DNA of 64,000 bases from Lucinisca nassula (GCA_963580285.1 OY757020.1:102179497-102243496), one strand, 5' to 3'; counted from the stretch's first letter, positions 34,855-46,587 are shown. Notes: generated by a model not told the origin, from the sequence alone. A program made the numbers and translations.

Positions 34855-35885
34855 TATGCATGCATGCACACTTATGGACTCACACACACATGCATGCCCA
34901 TGCAGGCATGCACACTTATGCACTCACACATGCATAAATACATGCATGCATATATATCTACCCTACCCCATCCCACCGACCCCACCACACGACACACTAC
35001 CCCACAACACCCCACCTCAACCCGGCCCACACCACTTACACATGCATGCATGCACACACACATGCATTTACACTCAAACATGTATGCTCATACACAATCA
35101 CTAATTTATGCTTGCACATACAAACGCACATGCATGCATGCACACACACACACACACTGATGCTTGCATGCATACATGCAGGTACTCACAAATGCATGCA
35201 CACTTATGGACTCACACAGGCACACACACACATGCATGCACATGCAGGCATGCACACTTATGCACACACACATGCATGCACATGAAGGCATGCACTCACG
35301 CATTAATGCATGCCATAAGAAAACATGCATGCACTCAGGCATGCACACATGCAATGCACTCACACATGCATGCGCTAATGCATGTACACATGCATACACT
35401 CACACACACGCACATGTATGCTTTCATGCATGCATGTATGCAAACATGCATGCACTCGCATGCATGCACTCACACATGCATGCACTCATGCATGAACATA
35501 CACATGCATGCATGCATGAACAAATATTTTCATGCATGTATGTATACCCACATGCAAACATACATGCACACATGCAAGCGCTCACAGATGCATACATGCA
35601 CCCATACATGAAGACACACATGCATGCATGCATACACACATGCATGGTTTGATGTATGCATGCAAACATGCAAGCACACATGCACTTATACATGCATACA
35701 CAAATGCATGTATTCAGTTGAATGCATGTACATACATGCATGCATGCACTCATGCATGAACACACACATGCATGCATCCATCCATGCACAAACATGCATC
35801 CATGCATGCATGCATGTACTCATGCATGCAAATACACATACATGCAATCCCAACACACACACACACGCACACACACATGTATATT
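34235..35885 (+). repeat. CATG/CA-rich low-complexity tract
   Basis: About 1.6 kb made of CATGCATG, CACACA and CCCCACC-type words. Two or three larger units can be seen: phrases with AAAAGTTGATA...GGATATGCCATTTGTCCTG at about 34268 and 34583, and CTACCCCATCCCACC-type text three times. All long open frames here are Cys/His/Thr-rich simple-repeat artefacts. The alternating purine-pyrimidine stretches are prone to Z-DNA. Confidence 0.85.
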
Positions 35886-36596
35886 TTCATCAATCATTTA
35901 GGAATTGAAACTTTAATGCAAGTATCCATTTCTGACCTTGACCTACATTTTATGGTTCACTGACTTAGTAAAATAGTGATCAACCCTAACTTTCACCCTG
36001 ATGTAAGAGTGTTTTTAAGAGTTTCATTGATGATACTTAGTACATGCTTGAAACTAGGAGTGAAATTTTTATTCAGGCATCCATGTTTGACCTTGACCTA
36101 GATTTTATGGTTTTGGTGACTTTGCGCCCCCACAGGCGCGACATAGCCTTCGGCGGAATTTTTGTTGTATGTTTTTGAGTCTTTAACAATATTTGTTGAA
36201 TATTTTGCCATCTAGGGACAAGCAAAGGTTGGGGGCATTGTGTTTTACAAACACCTAGTTATATCTTTCTTTGGCGACAATGTTTTCAGGTTGTTTGCAG
36301 AAAAGATGAAAGATGCAAAATATTGTTGCTAGTAATAATAATAATAAAAATAATAATCGACCTTAGTTATAGAGGGTAACACATTTATTACTAATCTTCC
36401 ATGTGGCCCTCTTTTCCTGGGTAGGAACCAGTACTGAGAAATGTGGATAAAGTCCCTTGCTCAAGGAAACAACACATGGCGCATGTGAGTAAAAAGTGAG
36501 TGAAAAGTTAACTTTTAAACTATGAAGAATCTAACACTTTTGTTTATCAGACTGTTAGTATGTCAACCAATCTTTCACTGAGCATAGTTCTATTAG
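35886..36596. other. No gene seen
   Basis: Holds the duplicated phrase GACCTTGACCTA...TTTTATGGTT (about 35935 and 36095), an AAT/AAT-rich run near 36335-36355 and no open frame. Confidence 0.5.
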
Positions 36597-36930
36597 GAGC
36601 GTGATAGCTCAGTGGTTAGTGCTGTTGCCTCTGATGCTAGAGGTCCCGGGTTCGATCCCCGGCAGCGGCGATAAAATTTCGGTGTCCTAACATGCTCCAT
36701 TGGCATCATTTGCAGGGATGAATGTCAAAAAGTGCACCGTCCTTCGGATCGGGACGTTAACTGGAGGCCCCCTGTGCAGGGAGAACCATCCCCTGTGCAG
36801 GTTAAAGATCCCTACCATAATTACATGATTACTGTGTAGGCTTTCATCCTGCAAACCTGGAGTGTATGTAATATACACCTGCGGTAATGGTCAAATGTGA
36901 CCGACGCAGTATCAGAAGATAGATAGATAA
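36597..36930 (+). mobile_element. tRNA-derived SINE with a family L tail
   Basis: The head has A-box TAGCTCAGTGG (36605-36615) and B-box GGTTCGATCCC (36649-36659), and the T arm pairs perfectly (CCGGG with CCCGG around a 7-nt loop). The body is unrelated to tRNA. The last about 50 bp (GGTAATGGTCAAATGTGACC onward, then GATA repeats) match the 3' end of the L retrotransposon with four differences in 47 positions. The head is pol III type; the tail is the likely recognition site of the L reverse transcriptase. Confidence 0.85.
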
Positions 36931-37237
36931 GATATTTATTTTTGGAAGTCCAAAAATGAAATCTCAAATATATTTCAGTTCATTAACATGACTGTCCTTC
37001 AATATCAACTCTGCAGTTGCAGGTAATCTATAAAAAGAGCTTGTTCCAAATCTTCAATATCTTGGTCATGGGCTGCCTTCAATGATTTTTCCTCTCTTTC
37101 AAAGATAGTATCTTAGCATTTTGCTCAGCAATTAGGGAGTAGTTCATCTCTTCCCGTCCAAAAGCAATAATCGTAACTGTCTCCTTGACAGGACTGAAAA
37201 TAATTTCATAATGTCATTGAAAATCTTAAACATAAAA

Positions 37238-37530
37238 TAACATATCTTAATTGACTGTGTTGACTTTTCACTCTCACGTAACATATATTTCAAAGGTGAC
37301 AAAAGGTGATACTTTGCAATGGTTGTTTTAAGATGTGCCTGTTGATAATAAAAGGAATTTGACTTTTTCATAAGATTTAACTGTTTCAGATTTTTATATA
37401 TATCATACTGAGTTTTTTACTTTTAATATTCTCATAATTCTTCATGTGTTTAACCATTAACCGCTTGACGCTTATGATCCACAAAGAGGGTTGACGCGTC
37501 GTTCAACACGAAATCATCATCATCATCAAC
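37238..37530 (+). mobile_element. Nimb-like 3'-end fragment
   Basis: It reads from the last part of ORF2 (AACATATCTTAATTGACTGTG) through GLFHKI-like codons and the 3' UTR phrase CACAAAGAGGGTTGACGC to an (ATC)n tail at about 37514-37527. Heavily 5'-truncated. Confidence 0.8.
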
Positions 37531-38760
37531 AACCCTCTCCACTTCATAAAAGACCAAATATTCCACAAACCTTACAGATCCCCACCCCTAAACCATATAT
37601 ATTCTTGCTCCTTATGATAAGATTTATTAAGTGACACCAACCTGGGGTCCCTCCTGATGTGCCGGGGATATGCCCCACCCCCTCCACTTCATAAAATGCC
37701 ATTTTTACAGAAACCTTACAGATCCCCACCCCTAAACCATATATATTCTTGTTCCTTATGATAAGATACATTCAGTGACACCAACTTACGGGCCTTGCTT
37801 CACTCTTCAACTTCACATATCTGAGAAATTGTTCAGAGTCCTACCACTAAGCCATATATATTCTTGTTCCTTATGATAAGACGCAATCAGTTACACCAGA
37901 ATGGGGGCCCCCGGGACGCCACGGGCAATGCCCCACACCTTTACTTCATTGAAAGTCATATGTCTCAGAAACCGTTCAGATCCCCACCCCTTAACCAAAA
38001 AATTCTTGTTTCTTATGATAAGACCCCATCTCATAATAGGCCATATATCTCAGAAGCCATTCAAATCTCCGCCCCATAATCACATATATTTTTGGTCATT
38101 GTTATTACATACATTCAGTCACCTCCATCTTTGGGGCCGCAGGGGCCATTTATATCCCATCCACTTCATAGAAGGGCCTCATAACTCAGATACCGTTCAG
38201 CATTCATTGACAACAGGCTTGGGCTTTTCTGGGATTCGCCATGACTGAATCCCTCCGCTGCTTAAAAGGCCTCACATCATCGGAGCCATATATGTCTCTG
38301 TTCCTTTTGATAAAACGCATTTAGTGACACCAACCAGGGTTGGGTTCATGCTCCACCCTCTCTACTTTATAAAACACATAGTATTTCAAAGACAGTCCAC
38401 ATGAGTGCTGAATTGGATATGGGGTTGGTTTGGGAGACTTTATAATGGGTAACATTGAAAAATGACATATTATGCCTTTCAAGATATTTTGTCAAACTTT
38501 CATAGAAATGTTCCTGTAATAATGTTCTTTTAGGCCTATTGGTTGCCACAGATGGGAACTTGTCAATTGTCATCTATTGTCTTGTGACAACACATTCAAG
38601 CGACATCAGACCTCTGAAGCCACTAGGCTGATTTGGTCCAAATTTTATCTGTAGCATCCTTGGGCGCAGCGTTTCCATGGTTAACTAAAATACATTGCTG
38701 CCAGTGGGCAGTGCCCCCTGAGTTCTGGTGAGCATAGGGGCCCATGGGTCTCTTTTTTCT
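37531..38760 (-). mobile_element. Antisense relative of the 146-bp-array element
   Basis: About five units of the 146-bp repeat appear in reverse orientation (CCCCACCCCTAAACCATATA at about 37586 and 37727). They are followed by text matching the flanks of the array-bearing element and by GAGTTCTGGTGAGCAT...GGCCCATGGG at the right, its left end in reverse. Order of internal blocks differs from 28827-32053. Confidence 0.65.
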
Positions 38761-39239
38761 ATGTTTCAAAGTACATGTCTGAGACAAATCAAATGTGTAG
38801 TATGCAGCATTATTCTGAAGCCGCCTACCCAACAAAGTCTTCACCAGAGCTTGATGGGCTTTACTTCCGTTCTTAATTCATGGTGTCCCCCTTTCTCCAG
38901 CCAGAGGACTATTAGAACAGCGATTACCCACCCCCACGACTGTAGTTGAACAACCACTCGTGCTCATCAAGACCATGGTGAAGAACACCTCACCAAATGC
39001 CCTGCGAATGAATGTATGTCTTAGACCAGATTGGAATCTAGGCAGATCCGGAACTTGCCTAGTCCAGATTAGAGTTCTAATTTGGTCTGGGCCAGATCCA
39101 GAATCTGTCTAGGCCGAATGGCTGTTTGGCTGGGCGGATTCTGGATCTGCCTAGACCAAACTAGAGTTATATATTTTGACTGGGTATTAATAATCATATG
39201 TGATAAATGTTTTATTTATGAATTCAGTAATTTTTATGG
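38761..39239. other. Degenerate short repeats, no gene
   Basis: Between about 39020 and 39170 the words TCTGGATCTGCCTAGACC and CCAGATTGGAATCTAGGC recur on both strands; the same words return at about 40275-40345 beyond the repeat A pair. The rest has no structure I can name. Confidence 0.5.
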
Positions 39240-39392
39240 TTTTTTTTTTTTTTTTTTTGGTTTAGGTTTTACGGCCCTTTCAAGATTATTTCACTCATAT
39301 CGAGCCGATCGTTAATCAGAGGTGGGCGAAAACCGGAGTACCCGGAGAAAAACCACCTGACCTTCCGTTGCAGAACTTGGCGTCTCACACTT
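39240..39392 (-). mobile_element. SINE fragment of the 13835/55758 family
   Basis: A poly(T) run, then GGCCCTTTCAAGATTATTTC through GGAGTACCCGGAG to TTGGCGTCTCACAC. The tRNA head is missing, so the copy is 5'-truncated. Confidence 0.8.
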
Positions 39393-39649
39393 GGAATTTT
39401 TATGGTAGTTAGATGCAAGTCTTATTTGTGTGCAAAAATACATACTCGAAAATATATTGGTTTTAGATTGTTTTAAAAAATAAATAAAATGTTTTTTTTT
39501 TTTTTTTTTTGTTTTGTTTTTTTTTTTTCAATAATTTAAATCAACGCACTGCATTCATCTTCTGTATTTGTATGGGGGACCAATTGCCTATCTGGCAAAG
39601 ATATCAGGGTGTAAAAGACAATAAAAACCAATAAGAGAAAAAAAGATAA

Positions 39650-40236
39650 GTTTTTGTTTGTTTGATTTTAGGTTTAACGTCCCCGTCAACACTGTATAGG
39701 TCATTTAGGAGACGTAGCTTCCAATTTTGTGCGACTTTTACCCGGCTTTTACCCGACATTCAGATGAAATGACATCTCAAGCCCTGCCGCCCAATTAAAC
39801 GTATAGGGTTTATATGCATGGACGGTCCAACTCGCATCACTTTTCCTGGACATGCTTAGATCCTCTAAGCAGTTTACCAGTACTAATGTGCGGTTGTTTT
39901 CAGCTCTGCGTGGAAGCATCAAGCAGCCCATCTATTTCTTCAAGCCCAGCTTGACGAAATAGATGGGCTGCTTGTATCTTCCTCGCAGAGCTGAAACCGT
40001 CCGCGCACTAGTACTGGTAAACCGCTTGGAGGATCTAAGCCTGTCCAGGAACCGCGGTGCCAATCGGACCGTCCATGCTTATAAACCCTATTGGTTTCAT
40101 TGGACGACAGGGCTTGAGATGTCATTTCATATCAATGTTGGGTAAATGTCCCACAAAATTGGAAGCAATGTCTCCAAAATGACCTATACTGTGTTGACGG
40201 GGACGTTAAACCTCAAATTAAACAAACAAACCGATG
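39650..40236. repeat. Two repeat A copies head to head
   Basis: Copy one (39650-39950) is on the minus strand and copy two (39945-40236) on the plus strand. Their 5' ends meet at CTTCAAGCCCAGCTTGACGAA. The two arms of about 290 bp make a long inverted repeat. The arms differ by scattered substitutions. Confidence 0.85.
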
Positions 40237-40670
40237 GGCGGGGGCGGAAAAAGATGAAATATTGCCAAGCCAGATTGCTAGCCTAGACAGATTCTGGACC
40301 TGCCTGGACCCAATCCGGATCTGCCTAGATTCCAGTCTGGCCTACGACATATTCAATCGTTAGGCTCCTGACCCAAGGACATCATCGTTCATTGGGTCAG
40401 TAAATTTTCTTGTCGCACCCCATATTTCCTTTATGATACGTTTTGTTTGGATGGAGCACGATCAACACTATTTAGGCCACATCTACCAAGTCAGTCTGTC
40501 AAAATAAATTTAAACATATTAGCGGTTAACCAGTAAAGTGTACCTTGTAATATGTTCAAATGCTGCAGAGAAAAAGTTAAATAGTGTAGACCCTAAATAG
40601 ACAGCCTAATGAAGCATTAAGATCTTGGTCTGCACAATCGGATCATGCACTTAATCCAATTTGTATGTTT
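40237..40670. other. No gene seen
   Basis: Remnants of the short CTGGACCTGCCTGGACC words, then unremarkable AT-rich DNA. Confidence 0.5.
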
Positions 40671-41687
40671 GTGTCTTATAAACATACCAAGAACTCTTTG
40701 TAGGTTTTCACTTGGCCATTGCCGTGTCTGCTACAAGCATGCCAGCAGTGGTTTACAATGTGCTTTGTCCATGACAACAGTTCTTTGCAAGCCTTATCCT
40801 GACCAGCCTGTCAATATAAATTATCCATGTCATGCCCAAGAGGTCGCTACCAACAAAAGCTTCAGGACGCTGCACATTAATTCTTTCTTGCCAACACGCT
40901 TCAGACATAAATCATGACATTCTAACAATCTGAAATCTATATGATTGACCTTGATAATCTTTTTGCCAATGTTCTTTGCCACATGCCAAATGTCATACGA
41001 ATGATTGATTGTTGGCTGTGTTTGTCTTACGACTGATTGATTGTTGGCCGTGTTTTTTTCTGAAAATATATTGAAAATGGTCATATAAAAGCAAATAATC
41101 ACAACATACCAGTACATGTTCGTCATATACAGTGAAATATTGCTATTCAGACCACCTGAAATAAAATTTCTCCGAAATCCACGTTTCGATTGTTCAAAAG
41201 TGGACTTGGAACTGTTAAAATGGTCTTAAAGACCACTTATGAACAGTCCCATTAGAAATTTTGTTGTATAGATAAATATTATTTACGTTATTTCTGTTAT
41301 TCCTTCCCCTTTTTGGGTTGTTAATTTAGTTAAGTTTGTCCTTCCAGTGTATTATTAGTATTGTTGGTGATTGATTCCTTCCCCTATTATGTATATTGCT
41401 CCTATTATTGAAGTGGTTAGACAAAATGACTAATTATATGGAGGTGCCATCTTACAGGTAAACTACACAAAAAGTTTACAATATCTGTCTATTTAACATA
41501 CTGTTCGATGAATTTGGTTTCATGCATGGCTGACTGTATTTGACATGATGCTACAGCCATACCGCAAATCTTCGAAGACTCGAACACTTGTTTTGAACTT
41601 TTTTCGATCACTTGTTTGTTTTGTTTGATTGATTTGAATTTTAACGTCCCCGTTAATAATTTTCTTATTTATAACATCTTGAAAAAT

Positions 41688-42170
41688 AGAAGTGAAGGCA
41701 ATGATCAGGAATCGATACAATTAACCCACAGCTCTCATCAGAGACACCAAAGGCAAAGAAACACAAACATGAAACAACAAACCCTAATGGAAACATCAAT
41801 ATCGGAAAGCCAAAAGGACAGTTACTTTCCCGCAAAATGGCCAATTGGCTATCCAAAACAAACACCCAAAGACAAACCATGAAAATAAACGTTGACTGAA
41901 GAACCGCCCTTGAACAGTCAGCGAAACGATGAGGAGCGACTCGACAGCAAAAAAAAACAAAAAAAAAAAAAAAAACTGAAATGCTAACGCAAAAGTAAAC
42001 AAACAATTAGACCCCGACCAGAGACAGAACACCTGGCACAAACCAACATTACACAGAACTAGATCTCTCCAATTCCCAGCAAGCCCCCACGCCGGAACCG
42101 CCACAGAATCCGAAGCCCGACACACTGGTGCCCAACCAAAGATGGAAGCAAAGCTGCCAACCGCAAACTG
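41688..42170 (-). repeat. Repeat family B, diverged copy
   Basis: Starts (3' end) near AATAGAAGTGAAGGCAATGATCAGG and extends to the zone matching the family 5' part (CAAAGATGGAAGCAAAGCTGCC). It is more diverged than other copies, so it is older. Confidence 0.7.
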
Positions 42171-42192
42171 TATCTTGTGTTTACTCATTAGA

Positions 42193-42475
42193 ATCGCCTG
42201 GGTGCTGCATGATGCTTCCACGTAGAGCTGAATCCAATCCGACAGCACACGAGTACGGGTTACCCACTTAGAAGATCTAAGCCAGCCCAGGGAAAGCGGC
42301 GCCAGACGGACCGTCCATGCTTATAAAACCTATTGGTTTCATTGGGCGACAGGGATTGAGATGCCATTTCATCTTTATGTCGGGTAAAAGCCCCACAAAA
42401 CTGGAAGCGACGACTTCAAAATGACCAATATAGTGTTGACAGGGACGTTAAACATCAATTCAAACAAACCAAAAA
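42193..42475 (+). repeat. Repeat family A copy, 5'-truncated
   Basis: Begins at GGGTGCTGCATGATGCTTCC, lacking the GC-rich start, and ends TTAAACATCAATTCAAAC. Confidence 0.75.
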
Positions 42476-42637
42476 TCGCCTGGAGAAGGCGATACTAATG
42501 AGTACACACCACACATTTATTTCAGACAAAATTGAAAACTGTTCTATCTCTTGACCTGATGCTTTGATTAACCCTCAATGGCTCAAACTATCCCTGTCTT
42601 AACCCTTCTGTACCGGAAACCTCAAAACGGGTAGTTG

Positions 42638-42704
42638 GCAAACAGTGCAGGCCCAGATCAGACGCCGCAGAACGCGGCGTGTGATAAGTGTCAACACTGT
42701 TTGC
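42638..42704. mobile_element. 67-bp fold-back element
   Basis: Perfect 10-bp ends GCAAACAGTG and CACTGTTTGC, with an inner hairpin ACGCCGC...GCGGCGT. Same family as 18858-18924. Confidence 0.75.
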
Positions 42705-43082
42705 AAAACTTTCAGCCAGTTTCCAAATCGATTTTGCCAAAAAAAAAAAAAAAAAAATTGACACCCGTAAATTTTGAGATGGACTCTTGCTATATATAGA
42801 AGATTCCATTTGGTACAAAAGGGTTGACACAAAGGTGTCCGAGCCATTCAAGTTAGTTTACTTTCTCATAAGAGAAGTTATCTGTAGATGTTGATCAGTG
42901 ACAATCTCTGTGATCTTTACTCCCTTCTCTGACAACCTTAATTCGAGCTTTTTCCTGCTACGTGTCGCTTGTCCATTGTCTCCAGATATACAATTTTTCT
43001 AGGACACGGGCATCATGGACACAGCCTGGTCATCCAGTGTAAGCAGGGACGTAATCTTCACGTCATTGTCATCCACCTGCAA

Positions 43083-43439
43083 TGAAAACACAAAATATAT
43101 GGTGTTATAAGAATACAGTGTAATAAGAATGGGTAACAATATTTTTTTTTCATGATTCTAGAACCCCATCCCCCACACAGAAACTAAGGGTGAGGTAGAG
43201 TTCCGAGATGTTTTCAAAAGCAAAACAATGTCACGCCATCGCATATCCCCTTGCTTCCGGCTGAGCCAAATATAACTCGCATGCCCTCATCATGTAAGGA
43301 AGCAATGCACCAAATTTGGTTGCATCCAGGTCATTTCGTTGAGGAGGTGACAGCGTGACAGGCAACTGGACAAACAGACGGATGGAGGCGTGAGGGGTGG
43401 GGATCTGAACAGTTTCTCAGATATTAGTTGGTTTAGGAA
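43083..43439. other. No gene seen
   Basis: Intergenic or intronic DNA upstream (minus sense) of the transposase exon. No motif found. Confidence 0.5.
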
Positions 43440-44850
43440 GTGAAGGGGTGGGGCAGCGAGTTGTTGTTAATGAGGAAACTTCGGCTCCAGTTTTGTCTGG
43501 TATCCCACGAGGGACTGTTCTGGGTCCATTGTTGTTTTCTTTGTGCAAAAATGACATTCCTACTGATATTGATTGCGAAAGATGTTTGCAGATGACTGCG
43601 TTTGCTGTCGAAAAGACTTATTGAAACTTCAGAGGGATATAGAAAAACTAGGGTGTTGGGCGAGAAAATGGATGTATGACAACAAAATTCAGGCTTCTTA
43701 CACTTTAATGGGAACAGTCCTCGAAAATGTGGATTCCATCAAATACTTTGGTGTGACCATCTCACTCACATGACCGGAGTTTGAATACTCATATTAGCAA
43801 CATGTGTACTGAGGCAAATAGAACGCTTGGCATCTTCAGGCGACATCTTCATCATTGCCCCAAAGATTCAAAAACAGCTTATAAGGGACTCGTTCGCCCC
43901 ATCTTGGAGTATGGCAGTTGTGTCTGGGACCCCCATGGAATAGTCCTTGGGGAGGAGATTGAAAAAAAAGTTCATAATAGGGGAGCTAGATTTGTTACGA
44001 GCAATTACAGCTTTGAAACTGTTAGTATGACTGGAGTATTATGGGATAAGAGGATACACAATTAGGTGGATTAGCTCATAGCTCATGGGTGCACACAAGA
44101 AGGTGTACTTGATAGTCAAGCGTCCGATCCAGTCCCTGTTTTATCTGGTGTCCCACAAGGCTCGGTACTTGGACTGGTCCTTTTTGTAGTATTCATTAAT
44201 GATCTCCCCGATAATATCAGGTAATCTGTCCGTTTGTTCGTTGATAATTGTGTACAGTATAGGAGCATATACTTCCGACTGCCTTATTTTATAATATGAC
44301 CTGGACCGAATAGCACAGTGGGAGGCCGATTGATAGATGAAGTTCAATGTGGCCAAATTTCATTCGATGAGGGTGTCGGGCAACTTTCTGAAAATCAGAT
44401 TAAGTTTGATTATTCACTACACCAGCAAACTTTCGAGCAGGTTCAATCCGCCAAATATCTCGGTATCACAATCACTCACGATCTTTATTGGGGTCTTCAT
44501 ATTTCAGAGATTACATCAAAAGCAACGAGGGCTTTAGCATTTCTAATACGTAATTTGGCTTTTAAACCTAGGCAGACAGGATGTTGCATATAATACATTG
44601 GTTCGCCTTCAACTTGAATATGCATTATTCGTTTGGCATCCCGTGTTTAAACTCAGAGTCAGCAGGTTGAGAAGGTTCATAGGACAGCAGCTCGATGGAC
44701 ATGTCGGCGATGGCGAAATAAGATTAGCGTCGGTGACATGCTTAGCGAGTTGGCGTGGCCGTCGTGTGGTATAGTGTCTCTAGATAAAGATAAATACTTG
44801 ACCCGTGTGACAGTTTTAACTCAACAAGGGCATCATAAGTAAATACAAGT
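43440..44850 (+). pseudogene. Chimeric non-LTR fragment: family M joined to family L
   Basis: From 43465 to about 44035 the sequence is family M: VLSGIPRGTVLGPLLF (about 43490), FADDCVCCRK (43583), NTHISNMCTEANRTLGIF (43784) and VRPILEYGSCVWDP (about 43890). At about 44035, after SMTGVL, it switches without a gap to family L text (YYGIRGYTIRWISS-like, then VLSGVPQGSVLGLVLF at about 44140, and FDYSLHQQTFEQVQSAKYLGI at about 44410). The L part therefore repeats the RT palm that the M part already supplied. Frames are broken at many points and the 3' tail is lost near 44850. Confidence 0.75.
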
Positions 44851-45145
44851 AGCCCGATGGGCGACGATCGCTCACCCGAGAATTAGACCAAAGCCTTAAG
44901 GATCAAGCTTGTTTAATGTGTGTATGGCCTGACATATGGACGAAAGAACGGCTGAAAATTTTTATCCCTATACTGCACTATGCTTAAACAGGCATGCCAG
45001 AAACTGGAGACAAGCTCCCAAATTCAAACTCAGCATTGACTTTAAGCGTGTTTTAGTTATCTGCAAGCAAGTCAGAAGTGGTCGAGAAAAAACTGGAGAA
45101 TTTTCTCCATTATTAGTCTGTGGAACTTTTTGTGGGCAACCACAG
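44851..45145. other. No identified feature
   Basis: A short open frame (44936-45145) shows no domain I recognise. It ends where a Nimb-like 3' fragment starts. Confidence 0.45.
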
Positions 45146-45474
45146 TTCAAGATGTACCTGTTGATAATATTATTTTATTCTTAAAAGAAATTGGACTTTT
45201 TCATAAGATTCAAGTGTTTTCAGATTTTTATACATTATCATTTGACTTTTTACTTTCAATATCCTCATAATTTTTCATACCATTCGATCATTAAAGGTGC
45301 ATTATTGAGCTACCGGGTCTCAATTTTTTTTCTGTTTTTTATCTTCAATGCATACTCCTTTGTCATGTGAACACTTTTGGAGCCAAATACAGCTTAAGAA
45401 CTTTGTGAAAATGGTCGTTTTCATTCGTGTTTACCCTTAGCTCTGAACATGTTTTCGGAATTTCTGTTCTAAAA

Positions 45475-46362
45475 TACGCACAAAACCATGCGCCTTCCAG
45501 ATGGTTCATCTATTTTTACAGCTGAAGCCAAAGCAATAGACCTAGCTTTAGATTTTATCAGTTCTTCAACAATTCAAAAAGCAATTATATTTTCTGATTC
45601 ACTTTCTGTGCTTAAGGCTTTAGACCATTCGTCATCTAAAAATCCTCAAATTCAAAAATTGATCGAAAGGCATCATGAAATTTCTAAAACACACCAAATC
45701 TTGTTTTGTTGGCTTCCGAGCCACATTGGCATTGTCGGCAATGAATGTGCTGACAAGAAAGCAAAGGAATCGCTCAATCTTGATCCATCTGTTTTTAAAA
45801 TTCCTTTTAATAATTTTAAACCATTTATCAACAGTTACATCTTGTCGGAATGGCAAGGCGAATGGGACCGTGCAATAAATAACAAACTCTGGGCCATTAA
45901 ACCTGTCGTTAGTACAAAATGCTCTCCTCCACAGTTTTCCAGAAAAGAGGACGTAGTATTAACACGACTGCGCATCGGCCATACTAGAGTTACTCATTCT
46001 TATATTTTTAATGGTGATGATCAGCCTTCTTGTGTAGATTGTGATCAGCCATTCACTGTGAAACATATCTTAATTGACTGTGTTGACTTTTCAACCTCAC
46101 GTATTTTATATTTCAAAGCTGACACTTTGCAACAACTGTTTCGAGATGTACCTGTTGATAATATTATTTTATTCTTAAAAGAAATTGGACTTTTTCATAA
46201 GATTTAACTGTTTCAGATTTTTATACATTATCATTCTGACTTTTTACTTTTAATATCATCATAATTATTCTTGCCGTTTAACCATTAACCGTTTGACGCT
46301 TATGACCCACAAAGAGGGTTGACGCGTCGTTAAACACGAAATCATCATCATCATCATCATCA
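45475..46362 (+). pseudogene. Nimb-like copy B1: RNase H domain and 3' end
   Basis: A 5'-truncated insertion flanked by TCTGTTCTAAAA (45463-45474 and 46363-46374). It encodes, from 45488, the C-terminal part of ORF2: AEAKAIDLALDF, FSDSLSVLKALD, HIGIVGNECADKKAK (RNase H) and CVDCDQPFTVKHILIDC (zinc-knuckle), ending GLFHKI and TAA at 46205-46207. The first catalytic Asp of RNase H lies upstream of the truncation. The 239-codon frame is uninterrupted, so the insertion is young. Confidence 0.85.
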
Positions 46363-46587
46363 TCTGTTCTAAAAATAAATCTGTCACTTTACACATGCAT
46401 GGCGACAGTATCGTCTCTGAGTGTCGTTACTTATGGCATGGTATTCAGCGTCATATTTCTTCCGGTTCAGGCATGGCCTAAGCAAACAAGGCCAAAAATG
46501 AACGTTGCATAACGTCATATATGGGGATCCTATTTTTGTCACGAACTAAAATAGATCTAACTGATGTGCGAAACCTAGTTAGGGAAT

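Larger units (their letters stand above)
32205..36260 (+). mobile_element. Second array-bearing non-autonomous element
   Basis: It starts near TGCCCCCCAAAGTTGGAGGG and ends near GGGGGCATTGTGTTTTACAA, both of a style seen at the ends of dispersed bivalve elements. Inside are the 320-bp array and the CATG/CA-rich tract. No coding is present. Boundaries are approximate. Confidence 0.4.
40680..43082 (-). pseudogene. Shattered DDE-type transposase gene
   Basis: Three separated minus-strand segments carry motifs of one transposase-like family I know from fish and molluscs: KKLELRLSEKGVKITEIVTDQHLQI (about 42862-43000; the TDxH box), INHSYDIWHVAKNIGKK (about 40960-41010) and KHIVNHCWHAC (about 40740). 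Their order along the minus strand matches the family. The first segment is bounded by a good acceptor (TTTTCATTGCAG, end at 43077) and a donor-like AAAGTAAAC at 42862. Repeat B (41688-42170), repeat A (42193-42475) and a fold-back element (42638-42704) lie between segments. Stops are frequent. The superfamily (possibly IS4EU) is a guess. Confidence 0.45.

Noticed and set aside
34281..35963. Several overlapping long open frames rich in His, Thr and Cys on both strands
   Set aside because: They are translations of CATG/CACACA simple repeats. All frames stay open because the repeats lack stop codons, and no domain is present.
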